From the NCBI GenBank assembly GCA_030562195.1, contig CM060199.1, forward strand, positions 25,626,338 to 25,690,337: 64,000 nt of DNA, written 5' to 3'. The notes under the pieces were generated by a model that was not told the DNA's origin, ran no database searches, and worked only from the letters and a program-made list of their open reading frames with translations. This document shows positions 34,775-46,665 of the stretch, one piece after another. A program made the translations under genes and the position numbers. The stretch is from Nipponacmea schrenckii (taxonomy: Eukaryota; Mollusca; Gastropoda; Lottiidae). Position 1 is the first letter of the stretch. The number at the start of each line of letters is the position of its first letter.

Positions 34775-37140
34775 ATTTCAAACATATTTACAAGTATTAT
34801 TTCACGAAACTTGAGAAAAAATCCATTTCAGACCATTTTGGTAAAATGTAACATTTTCCCCCGAATATCTTTCTATAATTCAGCAATCACCATGGTTTCA
34901 AAGATAAACACCAACTATATAAGCAGAGTATAATGTGATTCAGGAAATATTTATGAAAATATTTTGAAAGAATCAAAAGTTTTTGAGGTGCCGTTTCATA
35001 ATAATCGCTTAAAATGTTAAGAATAAGTCAATATTTTTGTGATTCCATTCTCCGGAATGGCTGTAAAATCCTTATGCTTGATGCAAATTTTATGAAATTT
35101 TACATAAACATTTACAATATGAGTAAGTAGATTTTGTGTGAATTTCAGCTGTGTAGCTCAAAATCTGAGTCAGTAGCACTCTGTAAGATTTAAACTGAGC
35201 TAGATGTGTATTCAGAAACAGGAGGTCATAATGCTCAGAATCGGGTAAAATGTAATATCAGCGTAGAAATGCAAAATTTTGTATAAATGTAAGGTTATGT
35301 AGTTTAAAGTGAGATTAAACTTAAAATTGAGATCGGATAAAATTTAAAGCTTTAATTAGCATTTTAAAGATAGGTGTGATAGAGGACCGGAATATGTAAC
35401 TCCCCAGAATGTAGGTTAAGGGTATGATATATATCATGTGGTATTATTTGTGGTCAAATGGGAAGATGTGACTGCCCATAATGTTTGTACACATTACGTC
35501 GTAAACCATATATTTGTATATATAAAGCAATTTTTTTATTATCACCAAAATTATAAATCTTCATTATGAACACAAATACAGGTATCTAATTTCAAACATT
35601 TCTACAAGTATTGTTTCAGGAAACCTGAGAAAAATTCCATTTCAGACCATTTTGCTAACATGTAACATTGTTTCCCTGAAATATCACTCTATAATTCAGC
35701 TATCACCATGGTTTCAAAGATAAACATGGGCTAAGCAGAGTATCAGGTGATTCAGGAAATATTTATGAAAATATTCTGAAAGAATCAAAAGTTTTTAAGG
35801 TGCCGTTTTCATAATAATCGCTTAAAATGTTATAAATATGTCAACATTTTTGTGATTCCATTCAGCGGAATAGCTGTAATGTCCTTATGCTTGATGCAAA
35901 TTTCATGAAATTTTACATAAACATTTACGATATGAGTAAGTAGATTTTGTGTAAATTTCAGCTTTGTAGCTCAAAATCTGAGTCAGTAATACTCTGTGAG
36001 ATTTAAACTAAGCTAGATGTGTATTCAGAAACAGGAGGTCATAATGCTCAGAATTGGGTAAAATGTAATATCAGCGTAGAAATGCAAAATTTTGTATAAA
36101 TGTAAGGTTATGTAGTTTAAAGTGAGATTAAATTTAAAAATTGAGATCGGATCAAATTTAAAGCTTTAATTAGCATTTTAAAGATAGGTGTGATAGAGGA
36201 CCGGAATATGTAACTGCCCAGAATGTAGGTTAAGGGAATGATATATATCATGTGGTATTATTTGTGGTAAAATGGGAAGATGTGACTGCCCATAATGTTT
36301 GTACACATTACGTCGTAAACCATATATTTGTATATATAAAGAAATTTTTTTTTATTATCACCAAAATTATAAATCTTCATTATGAACATAAATAGCTATA
36401 TTTCAAACATATTTACAAGTATTATTTCACGAAACTTGAGAAAAAATCCATTTCAGACCATTTTGGTAAAATGTAACATTTTCCCCCGAATATCTTTCTA
36501 TAATTCAGCAATCACCATGGTTTCAAAGATAAACACCAACTATATAAGCAGAGTATAATGTGATTCAGGAAATATTTATGAAAATATTTTGAAAGAATCA
36601 AAAGTTTTTGAGGTGCCGTTTCATAATAATCGCTTAAAATGTTAAGAATAAGTCAATATTTTTGTGATTCCATTCTCCGGAATGGCTGTAAAATCCTTAT
36701 GCTTGATGCAAATTTTATGAAATTTTACATAAACATTTACAATATGAGTAAGTAGATTTTGTGTGAATTTCAGCTGTGTAGCTCAAAATCTGAGTCAGTA
36801 GCACTCTGTAAGATTTAAACTGAGCTAGATGTGTATTCAGAAACAGGAGGTCATAATGCTCAGAATCGGGTAAAATGTAATATCAGCGTAGAAATGCAAA
36901 ATTTTGTATAAATGTAAGGTTATGTAGTTTAAAGTGAGATTAAACTTAAAATTGAGATCGGATAAAATTTAAAGCTTTAATTAGCATTTTAAAGATAGGT
37001 GTGATAGAGGACCGGAATATGTAACTGCCCAGAATGTAGGTTAAGGGTATGATATATATCATGTGGTATTATTTGTGGTCAAATGGGAAGATATGACTGC
37101 CCATATTGTTTGTACACATTACGTCGTAAACCATATATAT
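34775..37140. repeat. Satellite-like array, three units of about 811 bp
   Basis: Units start at about 34775, 35589 and 36400. Shared phrases include CCATTTCAGACCATTTTG, GGAGGTCATAATGCTCAGAA and GATATATATCATGTGG. Units 1 and 3 are almost identical; unit 2 differs at many sites and has small indels. No coding content. Confidence 0.92.
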
Positions 37141-37829
37141 ATGTAGATAAAAATATTTATCTTTACTCAACAGAATGCCATATATTCCCTTAACATAAAC
37201 ATACTAAATATAAAAAAGATCCATGAAAATTAGGCTGTAGAATGGAATGAAAGTTTGTACAGACAGACCGGTATGAACTCTGAAAACCATACCCCACAAG
37301 ATAAAATGTAAAGAATCTTAATAGATGGATTATACTGTACATGCTGAGAATTCTGAATGCCACTACTACAGGGAAAACTGGAATCAGAATGTGTGTATCA
37401 AATCACCCACCAACATCCGGAACAACCGTGTCAGACTATATCAGGTTTAACTCACTTTGAAAAATGGCAGATTACTGTAGGCAGGCAACTTACTAATCTA
37501 ACCTTGTCTGAGGTCCATCTAACATCAAAACTACACTTCTTTTTTTTCCAAAAAATATTTTTAATCACTTTAATACTTCAAGTTCATTACATGTATAAAA
37601 TTCAATTTAATAAAAAACAATAAAATTTTCCAATATATAGATAAACATCATATGCCTTAAAGGACCTTTTTGATTTAAATATTAACCAAGCGCTATGTCA
37701 ATCTAATTAAAATTAAATCTCTCAGTCACTGCCAAGCATTAACAAGCGGTTGCCTAGCAAGATACGCCCACTTTAAAATATATTTTCTGTTTTAACACAG
37801 GCAGAAACTCTTAACATTATTTAGGTCTA
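37141..37829. other. Non-coding spacer
   Basis: No convincing gene; the 88-codon frame at 37357 has no recognisable features. Confidence 0.55.
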
Positions 37830-38340
37830 ATCCAAGTTAATCAAAAAATCGTCAATTTCGAACTTGACCAAGATCTCATCAACTTCAATCATCACACCAA
37901 ATTTCATTCAAATCAAATGAAAACTGTTGTTTCTATGGTGTTCACAAATCTATTTCGAACCAGTCAAGGGCAATAAATCAAAAAAGTTCACCAAAAAATC
38001 ATCATTATCAAACTTGTTCAAGATCTCATCAATATAAATGATGACACCAAATTTCATCAAATCCAATGGAAATTGTGATCTCTATCGCAATCACAAGCCA
38101 ATATTGACGCGTTTTGACTAAGTCAAGGGCAATAACTCAAAAACCGTTCATCGATAAATCGCCAATTTCGAACTAGTCCAAGATCTCATCAATATAAATG
38201 ACCACAGCAAGTTTCATTCAAATCCATTGAAAACTGTAGTCTCTATCGCGTTCACAAGCCAATTTTGACGCGTTTTGACTAAGTCAAGTGCAATAACTCA
38301 AAAACCGTTCATCGAAAAATCGCCAATTTCGAACTTGCCT
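37830..38340. repeat. Tandem repeat, units of about 150 bp
   Basis: AAATCGCCAATTTCGAACTTG..CAAGATCTCATCAA recurs at about 37848, 37994, 38154 and 38316. The last unit runs into the final exon of the neighbouring gene at about 38338. Related sequence recurs at 43430-43740. Confidence 0.82.
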
Positions 38341-41300
38341 GGTGGCAATATTCCTTTTTCGATGTATTTTCTAAAAAGTATTAAAAACTTGTTATTCTCC
38401 TCCAAAGACCAACGTTTTCTTCTAATTTTACATTGATCTTTATTTTTTTGCTTTCTTTCAACAAGTACGTCTACAATAAATAAGAAAAGAAAAGGCTGAA
38501 ACATAGCAATCAAAATTCAGATATATGTCACATGGACAACAATCGCTGTAAACTTGGAGAAATATATATAAATTAAGATTTTGATCCATACATTTCATAA
38601 ATTTAACATTAAATTGCTGCATATATCCTATACTTACCATCATCTATAACATTTCTTTTTCTCTTTCTGGAGACAGTAACAGCTGCAAAAAGAGGGAGAG
38701 AAATGGATACAAATAAAACAATTTTAAAAGACGAGAAGCAAAGGAAATCTAGCTAACAAAGCTGCAAACATGGTCATATTTGTTATGGAAGCTTTGTCAT
38801 AGCTATAAAAGATCTGGAAAGCATTCAAATAAAAGGAAGTTTTTGGCAAAATCTGACACTTTTAGATGTATTTTGAGAAATATAATAATAGAAATTGACT
38901 AAAAATTCATACAATTTACAATTAAGCAAAGCTGTTTTATCTCTGTAAATAACATATTTGTCAAATTCAATTCTATCAAAATTTATAAATCATGCAGTCT
39001 GTCTGTTGCTTTCCTCACAAATCAATGATTAAAAAAATTATGAAAATGGATGAAAAATTGTTCGTTTACCTTCATCATCTTCAGTGACCATATCATCCAA
39101 TTCATCATGCTCATTAATACTATTATCATCATCTTGTTGAAGATCTATATCTGAAATAAACCAAAATTTGATTTGAGCGAAGTTTGACATGTAAAGTGAG
39201 ATCATGTAAATCTTGTTAGTGGGATCAGGTGTTCTGAATGTAAAATGAAATGGGTTTAAAGTCCTACTTTTTTACACTATATATAGGCTTATGAGAACAG
39301 GTATGGATGTGTAAGTATGCACCAATGACAAGGCTTTGTTTAATATAAGACTAAGTTTAAAACAGATGAAATTCCTTTCAATGACTTCTTGAGCTTATTT
39401 TCAGATACAGTAATACCAAACTGCCCAGAATGAATTCATGATTAAAGACATAACATATATGACAAAGATTTAATAAATATGATCCATACATTTCATAAAT
39501 TTAACATTAAATTGCTGCATATATCTTATACTTACCATCATCTATAACATTTCTTTTTCTCTTTCTGGAGACAGTAACAGCTGCAAAAAGAGGGAGAGAA
39601 ATGGATACAAATAAAACAATTTTAAAAGACGAGAGAGAAGCAAAGAAACTCTAGATAACAAAGGAACTCTAGCTATAAAAGATCTAGCAAGCATTCAAAT
39701 AAAAGGAAAGTTTTTGGCAAAATATGACACTTTTAGATGTATTTTGAGGAATATAATAATAGAAATTGACTAAAAATTAATGCAACTTACAATTAAGCAA
39801 GCCGTTTTATCTCTGTAAATAACATATTTGTCAAATTCAATTCTATCAACATTTATAAATCATGCAGTCTGTCTGTTGCTTTCGTCACAAATCAATGATT
39901 AAAAAAATTATGAAAATGGATGAAAAATTGTTCGTTTACCTTCATCATCTTCAGTGACCATATCATCCAATTCATCATGCTCATTAATACTATTATCATC
40001 ATCTTGTTGAAGATCTATATCTGAAATAAACCAAAATTTGATTTGAGCGAAGTTTGACATGTAAAGTGAGATCATGTAAATCTTGTTAGTGGAATCAGGT
40101 GTTATGAATGTTTAAGTATGCTGAAACATTAACCTGTAGTAAGATTGTTAGATCAAATAATCAAAATTAAAATCAGAAAACCAAACGAAATTGGGAAACA
40201 CTTTTTCCATTGATAGTGTAATGACATAGTGGACACTCATTAGATACGTGTTAACTTACCATCTAATTGTATGTCCTGAATGGACTTTCCTTAATATTTA
40301 TTGATGTCCCCATTTTCTGTAGCGACCAATAATTTCGCTATTTTAGCAATTTCGACAGTTGCTTCAGGTAATCTGTAGAATTTCTCATGTGTTTGTGTGT
40401 TGTGTGCTAAATGATCTGACAGCCATTGCTGGTCAAGTCCATAACCTACAAGAAAAATATAAAGCTAGGTTTTATACTTCTATTACAATATAACATTGTT
40501 TATTGTCCTATTCATTTAGAAAAATATTTTAATAAGACTTTTCTGGGTAAACTATCACAAAAGTTTTATTATTAAACTGTGCTCAAAGAGGGACATCTGT
40601 TGAATGTCAAAATTGGTAAAAGATGTGATTTTTGTGTACCTGACAAACAGTAGAAACATACTTCCTCAGAGCATTGGAAGTCACTGCTTTAGGGTTTTTC
40701 AGCCCTGCTCTCCTTGAAACTGACTGGAGGGTTGGCCATGTTGGTAGATGACCATTTTCTTGATTGGCAAAAATATATTTATTAGTTGAAAGAATACCAC
40801 AAGCTGTTCTAGATTTAATAAGTAACTCAACTGCTGCCTTCATATCAGGCATTAGAAGAGTGTTGACTTTCTTATTCTGCTTCCCTTGGGACTGTACTAA
40901 GTCTATTCTGAAAAATTTTCAAAAAAATTATCACCCATTTTCTGAACAAAAACTTACCTTTGAAAATTACAAATTTTTAATTAAAAATTTGAGTGTATGC
41001 ATGCAAAATTTTTTATCAATTTTTGTAGAAACTTATTGTATGTTTTCTTTTAAGGGAATGTCTTTGATACTGTATGTCATAGTAGTTTCACAAGCAGAGA
41101 CAGGATAAGAACATTATTTCATTGAATCTCCAAAAAACTCTATTATCATACAAAGGTCAACATACAGATACCTTCAAATTATATGTTGTCTTTGTCTGAA
41201 AAAAAAAAGAGTCTTGCTAATAAATTGTTTACAAACCTTGAAAACATTTGCTTCTCAATCTCTGAGAGGCTCCCATAAACTTCTTCATTTGATGTATCTT

Positions 41301-42826
41301 TCCAGTTCGGTCTGCTTTGATAAGCTTCAATTAAAAGCTTTGAGGCTTCAGATCCTCTTCTTTTATTCATTAAAATTATTCTCGTAAGGGTTAATTCACA
41401 TAGTTCCCGCCAAGTACTATAACACTGTTTTTCTGTCAGTTTTTTATTGAGGGCTGCCATATTTTCAGCAAGATATTCTTTCAATTTAACTAAGTCAGTT
41501 GTGATAGGCAGCACATCTGGTTTGTTAAATTTATTGGTTTTCAAAGAGGCTAATGCTACTGACGAAATTCTGTCATTCCATTCGTGAACCAGAAGTTTAG
41601 AAAAAACCTCTGCCTGCTTCTGTCCATCATCATCGCCATTTCTCATTGCATATCCAAATTTGATGTGGGATAGTTTTGTCAGATTATGACCCAATCTGAG
41701 AGCAAGGCCTGGTTTAAGACACACTGTTATATCTTCATTGTTTGTGGTAAAGTTTACCAGTTTTTTCACTGCTGTGACAACAGTATCAAAATATTTCCCA
41801 TTAATGACATCATACAACTGATCAAATTTCTTTCCATGACCTTCATTAAGTTTAATCTTCAATCTTGCCAACTGTCTCATCCGTTGTGATATATCATTCA
41901 TTCGTCTTGATCCTAGTTTCTCAAAAAGTATATTCCCAAAANNNNNNNNNNNNNNNNNNNNNNNNNNNNNNNNNNNNNNNNNNNNNNNNNNNNNNNNNNN
42001 NNNNNNNNNNNNNNNNNNNNNNNNNNNNNNNNNNNNNNNNNNNNNNNNNNNNNNNNNNNNNNNNNNNNNNNNNNNNNNNNNNNNNNNNNNNNNNNNNNNN
42101 NNNNNNNNNNNNNNNNNNNNNNNNNNNNNNNNNNNNNNNNNNNNNNNNNNNNNNNNNNNNNNNNNNNNNNNNNNNNNNNNNNNNNNNNNNNNNNNNNNNN
42201 NNNNNNNNNNNNNNNNNNNNNNNNNNNNNNNNNNNNNNNNNNNNNNNNNNNNNNNNNNNNNNNNNNNNNNNNNNNNNNNNNNNNNNNNNNNNNNNNNNNN
42301 NNNNNNNNNNNNNNNNNNNNNNNNNNNNNNNNNNNNNNNNNNNNNNNNNNNNNNNNNNNNNNNNNNNNNNNNNNNNNNNNNNNNNNNNNNNNNNNNNNNN
42401 NNNNNNNNNNNNNNNNNNNNNNNNNNNNNNNNNNNNNNNNNCATCACCTGGCTCACTTCTTCATTTCCATTTCTGGGGTTAAACTCAAAACTATCAATGT
42501 CTAGAAATTTCTGGAATGTAAAATATACACAGTACAAACATGGCTTAAAAAGATTTTTTCAAAGTTTATGTCAATGAAAGACGAACTGGAAGGAAAAGGT
42601 CTATTGTTATAGCTTACGGATGAGTCTACCACTCTACCGCTATGTTGAAATCGCTGGCTAAAACACAAGCTCAATTTTAACTTCGAACACCATTAGCACA
42701 TCCATAACAATAATATGTTTCTGTATCTCTTGAAAATATCACTAATCTAATAATTTAAGATAATTTTCATTCATAACTTACTTCTAAAATAATATCAACA
42801 AATTCCACATCCAGACTATCCGCCAT
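38298..42826 (-). CDS. Multi-exon gene: tyrosine-recombinase-like core with C-terminal SANT/Myb-like segment
   Basis: Exons, with consistent phases and GT..AG sites: 42826-42782 (MADSLDVEFVDIILE), 42510 to about 42448, gap, about 41941-41237, 40907-40640, 40445-40260, then two small exons present twice (40020-39940 and 39580-39536; 39150-39070 and 38682-38638), and a last exon from 38470. 41941-40640 hold a long helical part ending in TSNALRKYVSTVCQ, like the HxxR region of tyrosine recombinases. The next exon has WLSDHLAH..THEKFYRL, like the LGH and Tyr boxes. The doubled exons encode an acidic and a basic (SRKRKR) patch; the last has RRKRWSLEENNKFLILFRKY, SANT/Myb-like. Uncharacterised invertebrate family, perhaps Crypton-derived. 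Exon 40445-40260 carries a one-base frameshift near 40430 and an in-frame TAA, and the last exon runs into satellite DNA, so this copy may be dead or mis-assembled. Confidence 0.7.
38582..40110. repeat. 898-bp tandem duplication carrying two exons
   Basis: 38582 onward and 39480 onward match closely for several hundred bases, both containing the GTTATAGATGATG and GATATAGATCTTCAACAAGA exons with splice sites. The copies differ by small indels and SNPs. See the gene entry. Confidence 0.88.
41942..42441. other. Assembly gap, 500 N
   Basis: Exactly 500 N inside the recombinase/SANT gene; it hides the end of exon 2, the start of exon 3 and possibly more exons. Confidence 0.99.
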
Positions 42827-42880
42827 GTTGAAGATGCCGGAAGTAAAGCGTCCACTTAGTAAGTCGCGCATGCGTGCCAA
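42824..42880 (-). promoter_or_regulatory. Housekeeping-type promoter motifs at the recombinase/SANT start codon
   Basis: On the minus strand the start codon sits in AACATGGCGG, a YY1-type site. CCGGAAGT (ETS-type, 42837-42844 on the plus strand) and GCGCATGCGT (NRF1-type, 42866-42875) lie just upstream. Clusters of these three are typical of TATA-less animal promoters with sharp starts close to the ATG. Confidence 0.55.
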
Positions 42881-43429
42881 GCATAATTCGACATTTGCCT
42901 TGACTTGGCGTTCCAGTCAGTATACAGTTCTATGGTATGGGGGCAGCCATGTTTTTACGTAGAGAATAATATGACGTCACGGAATTCCCTCGCATCTCTT
43001 TGTTTACCTTAGAGACGTTATGACGTCAACTCGACCAATCCGACACTTCGGTCACAAAAAGCCAAACAAGAAGGGCTAAAAAGGGTAGATACCCAGAAAT
43101 AGAAATATACCCAAAACCCAAAACGGGTAACCCAAAAAATGGAAACAAAGGTTAGTAACAAAACTTCCTTAATAATTGAAAGCCTTGAATTAAGGCCTTA
43201 TTGAAATTATAATCCGATTCGGGTACGGATAATCCGATTCGGGTACGGGTAAACAACCCGGGTTCCCTTACCAGGTGTTGACTGTTGAAGGTTGTAAGCT
43301 TTATGTTTAATAAATTGATTAATCTTATTTATTTATTGTGTTTCTTTATTCCTTAAGGCTGTGCTAGACTGGACGAACCCTTATTGTAATTGCATCTTGT
43401 GAGTAGGGACACAAGACCGCAACACCTAC

Positions 43430-43740
43430 AAGCCAATTTTGATGCTTTTTTCAAAGTCAAGAGCAATAACTAACAAGTGGTTGCCTAGCAAGATACGTCC
43501 ACTTTCCAATATATTTTCGACATACCAAGATTGGTCGTCAATCTGCGTCAAAGTATCAAAAGATACTGTTCAAAAAATCATCAATATCAAACTTGTCCAA
43601 ATCAAGATTGGTTGTCAATCTGCGTCAAAGTATCAAAGATACTGTTCAAAAAATCGTCAATATCAAACTTGTCCAAGATTTCTACAATATAAAATAAATA
43701 ATCACACGAAATTTCATTCAGAAACTGTTCTTTGAAAAAA
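43430..43740. repeat. Second block of the 150-bp repeat family
   Basis: CAAAAAATCGTCAATATCAA and the phrase CAATCTGCGTCAAAGTATCA recur; related to 37830-38340. 42881-43429 holds no gene. Confidence 0.65.
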
Positions 43741-43772
43741 ATCGTCAAAATCAAATATTTATTATTAATTAC

Positions 43773-44894
43773 CTGTGTTTAACGCAAATTGAGCTTGTAG
43801 GTTCTTTATCTGTGCCTTTGCTTGATGGTATTTAACCTGCAAATCGATAAACCTTCGATCTTCAACTTCTGCATCGCTGTCAGTATTTGAAACAAACTCT
43901 TTAGATGTTGTCTTTGCTGTGGCCTTTATCATTTGCTCAGGGTTTTATTGTAACTGGCTTGTTTCTTTTTTTTCTGAAACAAGATTAAACTTTGAAAGTA
44001 AAATACTATAGTTTTTTGGAAGCTAGTGTTCAGATGTACCGGTAGATGCATATATAAAGAATATTGACTGGACTGTTTAAATATTTCTCACCTCATTCAC
44101 CTTTTTACTGGTGTCTTCTTCTTCTTCACTGTCTGAAGACGATATCAAGCGTGCTGGCCGTTTCAAAGTTCGTGAACTTAGATCAGGTGTTCTACTGACG
44201 ATCTCAGGGTCATCTCCATTTATTAATTGGTCCATGAAAGGCTTAAGGACTACTCTATTGTCTAAGAAAGAAAGGGGGAAAAATTTACATTTTCAGTCAG
44301 ATAATCATTTTCCTCATTGTTTAACTCTAATCCTTCAATATTGAATTTGCGCTATATTTTGATGTGTTACCACACACAACTTGCTGCATTGTGTCCAAGT
44401 GCACAAAAAACTTTGACTTGTAGACCTCTAGGACTAGTAGAACTAAATTCAAGTTTCTGATTGTATCCAGACTGGCCATTTCTTTCACATGAATCGAAAT
44501 ATTTATGTCCCCATCGATTTTCAATCTTTATATAGGCTTCCCGCCAAAAGCAGACATACTATACGAGCCACAGTTTGGTCACGTGACTGAACACCCTACT
44601 TCATGATCCCACAGCACAAAATCATTTTGTTTTATAATACTTACCACCAAGACGAATAATTTGGGCTTTGACTACATCACTTTCAGTAACAGCTTGACCA
44701 TTATTATTTGTTTTCTTTAAAAACTTTTTGCCGGCTTCCCCGGGTCAACGAACATAAACAACAAGGTTCCGACGATCCTTAATCTTATTATTACTCGAAA
44801 TAACGTCCCAATCAACGATGTCGTTGACATCTACATATTCCACTTCATCTCTTTTGTCAGGGAATATACAAAGAGCGAATCGTATATGATCCAT
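43773..44894 (-). CDS. Three exons of an unrecognised gene (N-terminal part)
   Basis: Exon 1, 44894-44645, starts MDHIRFALCIFPDKRD and ends phase 1 at GGTG|GTAAGT. Exon 2, 44261-44101, follows TTAG and continues in phase (DNRVVLKPFMDQLI, then RLISSSDSEEEEDTSKK) to AAG|GTGAAT. Exon 3, 43973-43773, follows a CAG acceptor; its second half reads as a Ser/Asp stretch and a coiled coil (RFIDLQVKYHQAKAQIKNLQ) up to ACAG|GTAATT. Exon 1 has a TGA (44745-44747) where VYVR is followed by PGEAGKK, and exon 3 needs a frameshift, so the copy is damaged or the assembly has errors. No family recognised; the acidic patch and coiled coil would suit a nuclear regulatory protein such as a BEN-type factor, but no such domain is visible. 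Confidence 0.5.
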
Positions 44895-45310
44895 AATGAG
44901 TACAATATTGAAGATTCTGTCAGATTGATGAGAGCGTGGTTAGTGCCGATTTTCAATGTTGAGCGTCTGCGAGTAAAAGGTCGAAAGGTCAACTTCTATA
45001 CTCTCCATTCGTAATGCATTAAATTGTGTGCGAACTTTCAGTCCGAATTGAGTTTAGCCTTACTGTCAAACATAAATGTTAATTAAAATGATACGAACTA
45101 GTCTGATAATATTTGTGAAAAATCCGTGAAAAGACATTCATAAATTATAAAATTACGAGACGTCGAGAGTAGCGTTGAGACGGCAAAGAAACTTGGCGCC
45201 ACGATGACGTTGCATGTTTACGTCACGTAATCTCGAAGTGACTTCCGACATTGTCAATGAAGGGATTAAATCGGATTTTATTTTCCTTGTTTTTTGTGAG
45301 TTTACTTGTA
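44895..45310. promoter_or_regulatory. Divergent promoter region between two head-to-head genes
   Basis: 416 bp separate the ATG at 44894 (minus) from the ATG at 45311 (plus). It holds the near-perfect palindrome TTACGTCACGTAA (45218-45230), GATGACGTTGC (about 45203) and GAGACGTCGAG (about 45156), all bZIP/CRE-like. A shared bidirectional promoter is an inference from layout. Confidence 0.4.
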
Positions 45311-46665
45311 ATGGTAAGAGAATCATGGAGGACACGAAAACGCGGTCCATATAAACGTTATCATGCCGACCCAGCCATACCGATTCCAAAATCTACAAGA
45401 GCTAGATGGATGTCTAACGGAACCGTACAAGTATGTATTAATTTAAACTAGCCTAAATAGGTATAGATCTAGGCCTACGTAGTAAAGACAGTCTACTCTG
45501 TAGCCTATTTGTGTAGGAATGCTTTGGATCCATTAAAATATATAAGTTTTAAACATTTGAATTAAATACACTTCCCTCGGAAATCTCACTTAAAAATGAC
45601 ACAACCTTCCGGGCTTTTGACTGAAAATCACCCTCTCAAAATTCATATTTTCTAAACAATGGCTGCCATTTTCATCAGCCCAAAGTCAATCTAAGACTTT
45701 AGACTCTCAGCACTATTTTGAGTTAAGGTTAATATTATTTCAGTTCATACAATACTAATTGCCAAAATGCAAATTAGAATTCAATGTGACTACAGAGTAG
45801 GCCTCCTATATCTATACCTCCTATTTGACTGCTTTTCTTTGTTTACAAACTAAAGACATTTGTGAATGTAGATCACATGATGTAGCCACACTCATATTGC
45901 ATTATTTTGTTTTTAATTGGAAAAGAAAAAGACAATCATGGTAAGAAGGAACATGCCAGAAACTAGATTACATACATGTAGATACTTTTTTGTGTGGCTA
46001 TTATTCTTTATTTTTTCTATTATTCTTTTACATAGACTGCTGTTCAGAACCCTAATGAAAATGATAATGTAGATCACATATCGGTATTCAGCGAAACTAA
46101 TCTTTTTGTTGAAGAAAATGTAGATCAAGTAAGTAATGAACCTTCTGATTAGGAAAATGTTTAAATTTTAGCAGGCTAGTTGGCCTTATGTCTACCCGTC
46201 CTTTAATAGGTTTATTAATAACTGATTTTTTTTATTAAATCTGAATGATGAAGAGCTTATTGGTACTTTCGATAGCAATACTGATTCAGAACATGAATTA
46301 GCAGAAGTTGGAAGTGACAGTGATGCTGCCGAAGAAACACATGATGATGTGTTGGTTAGTTATTACATTTCATTAATAGGCTATAAAAGTTGACATTCAA
46401 GGTTGGGTCTCTTACCCACAAATAGTCCAAAAAAAAAACAAATTTCAACAACATATAAAATTTTTATGATTAGCTTTTGGTTTCGTGTGTGCCATTGGAA
46501 TCTGGTTGGACATTTGATCCTAACACCAACCTTGCTTACATCATGGATTATCAAAATGATCTTTTGTGTAATTTAATCCCTTAGTTTAGAGCAATCCTTT
46601 GGTACCAGTTAGATTTAAATTTAATATATTTTCTTGGTTAGAGATATAATTTTATAAGGTAGGTC

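Noticed and set aside
37357..37623. 88-codon plus-strand frame
   Set aside because: No recognisable domain, Lys/Phe-rich end from AT-rich DNA, no splice or promoter support.
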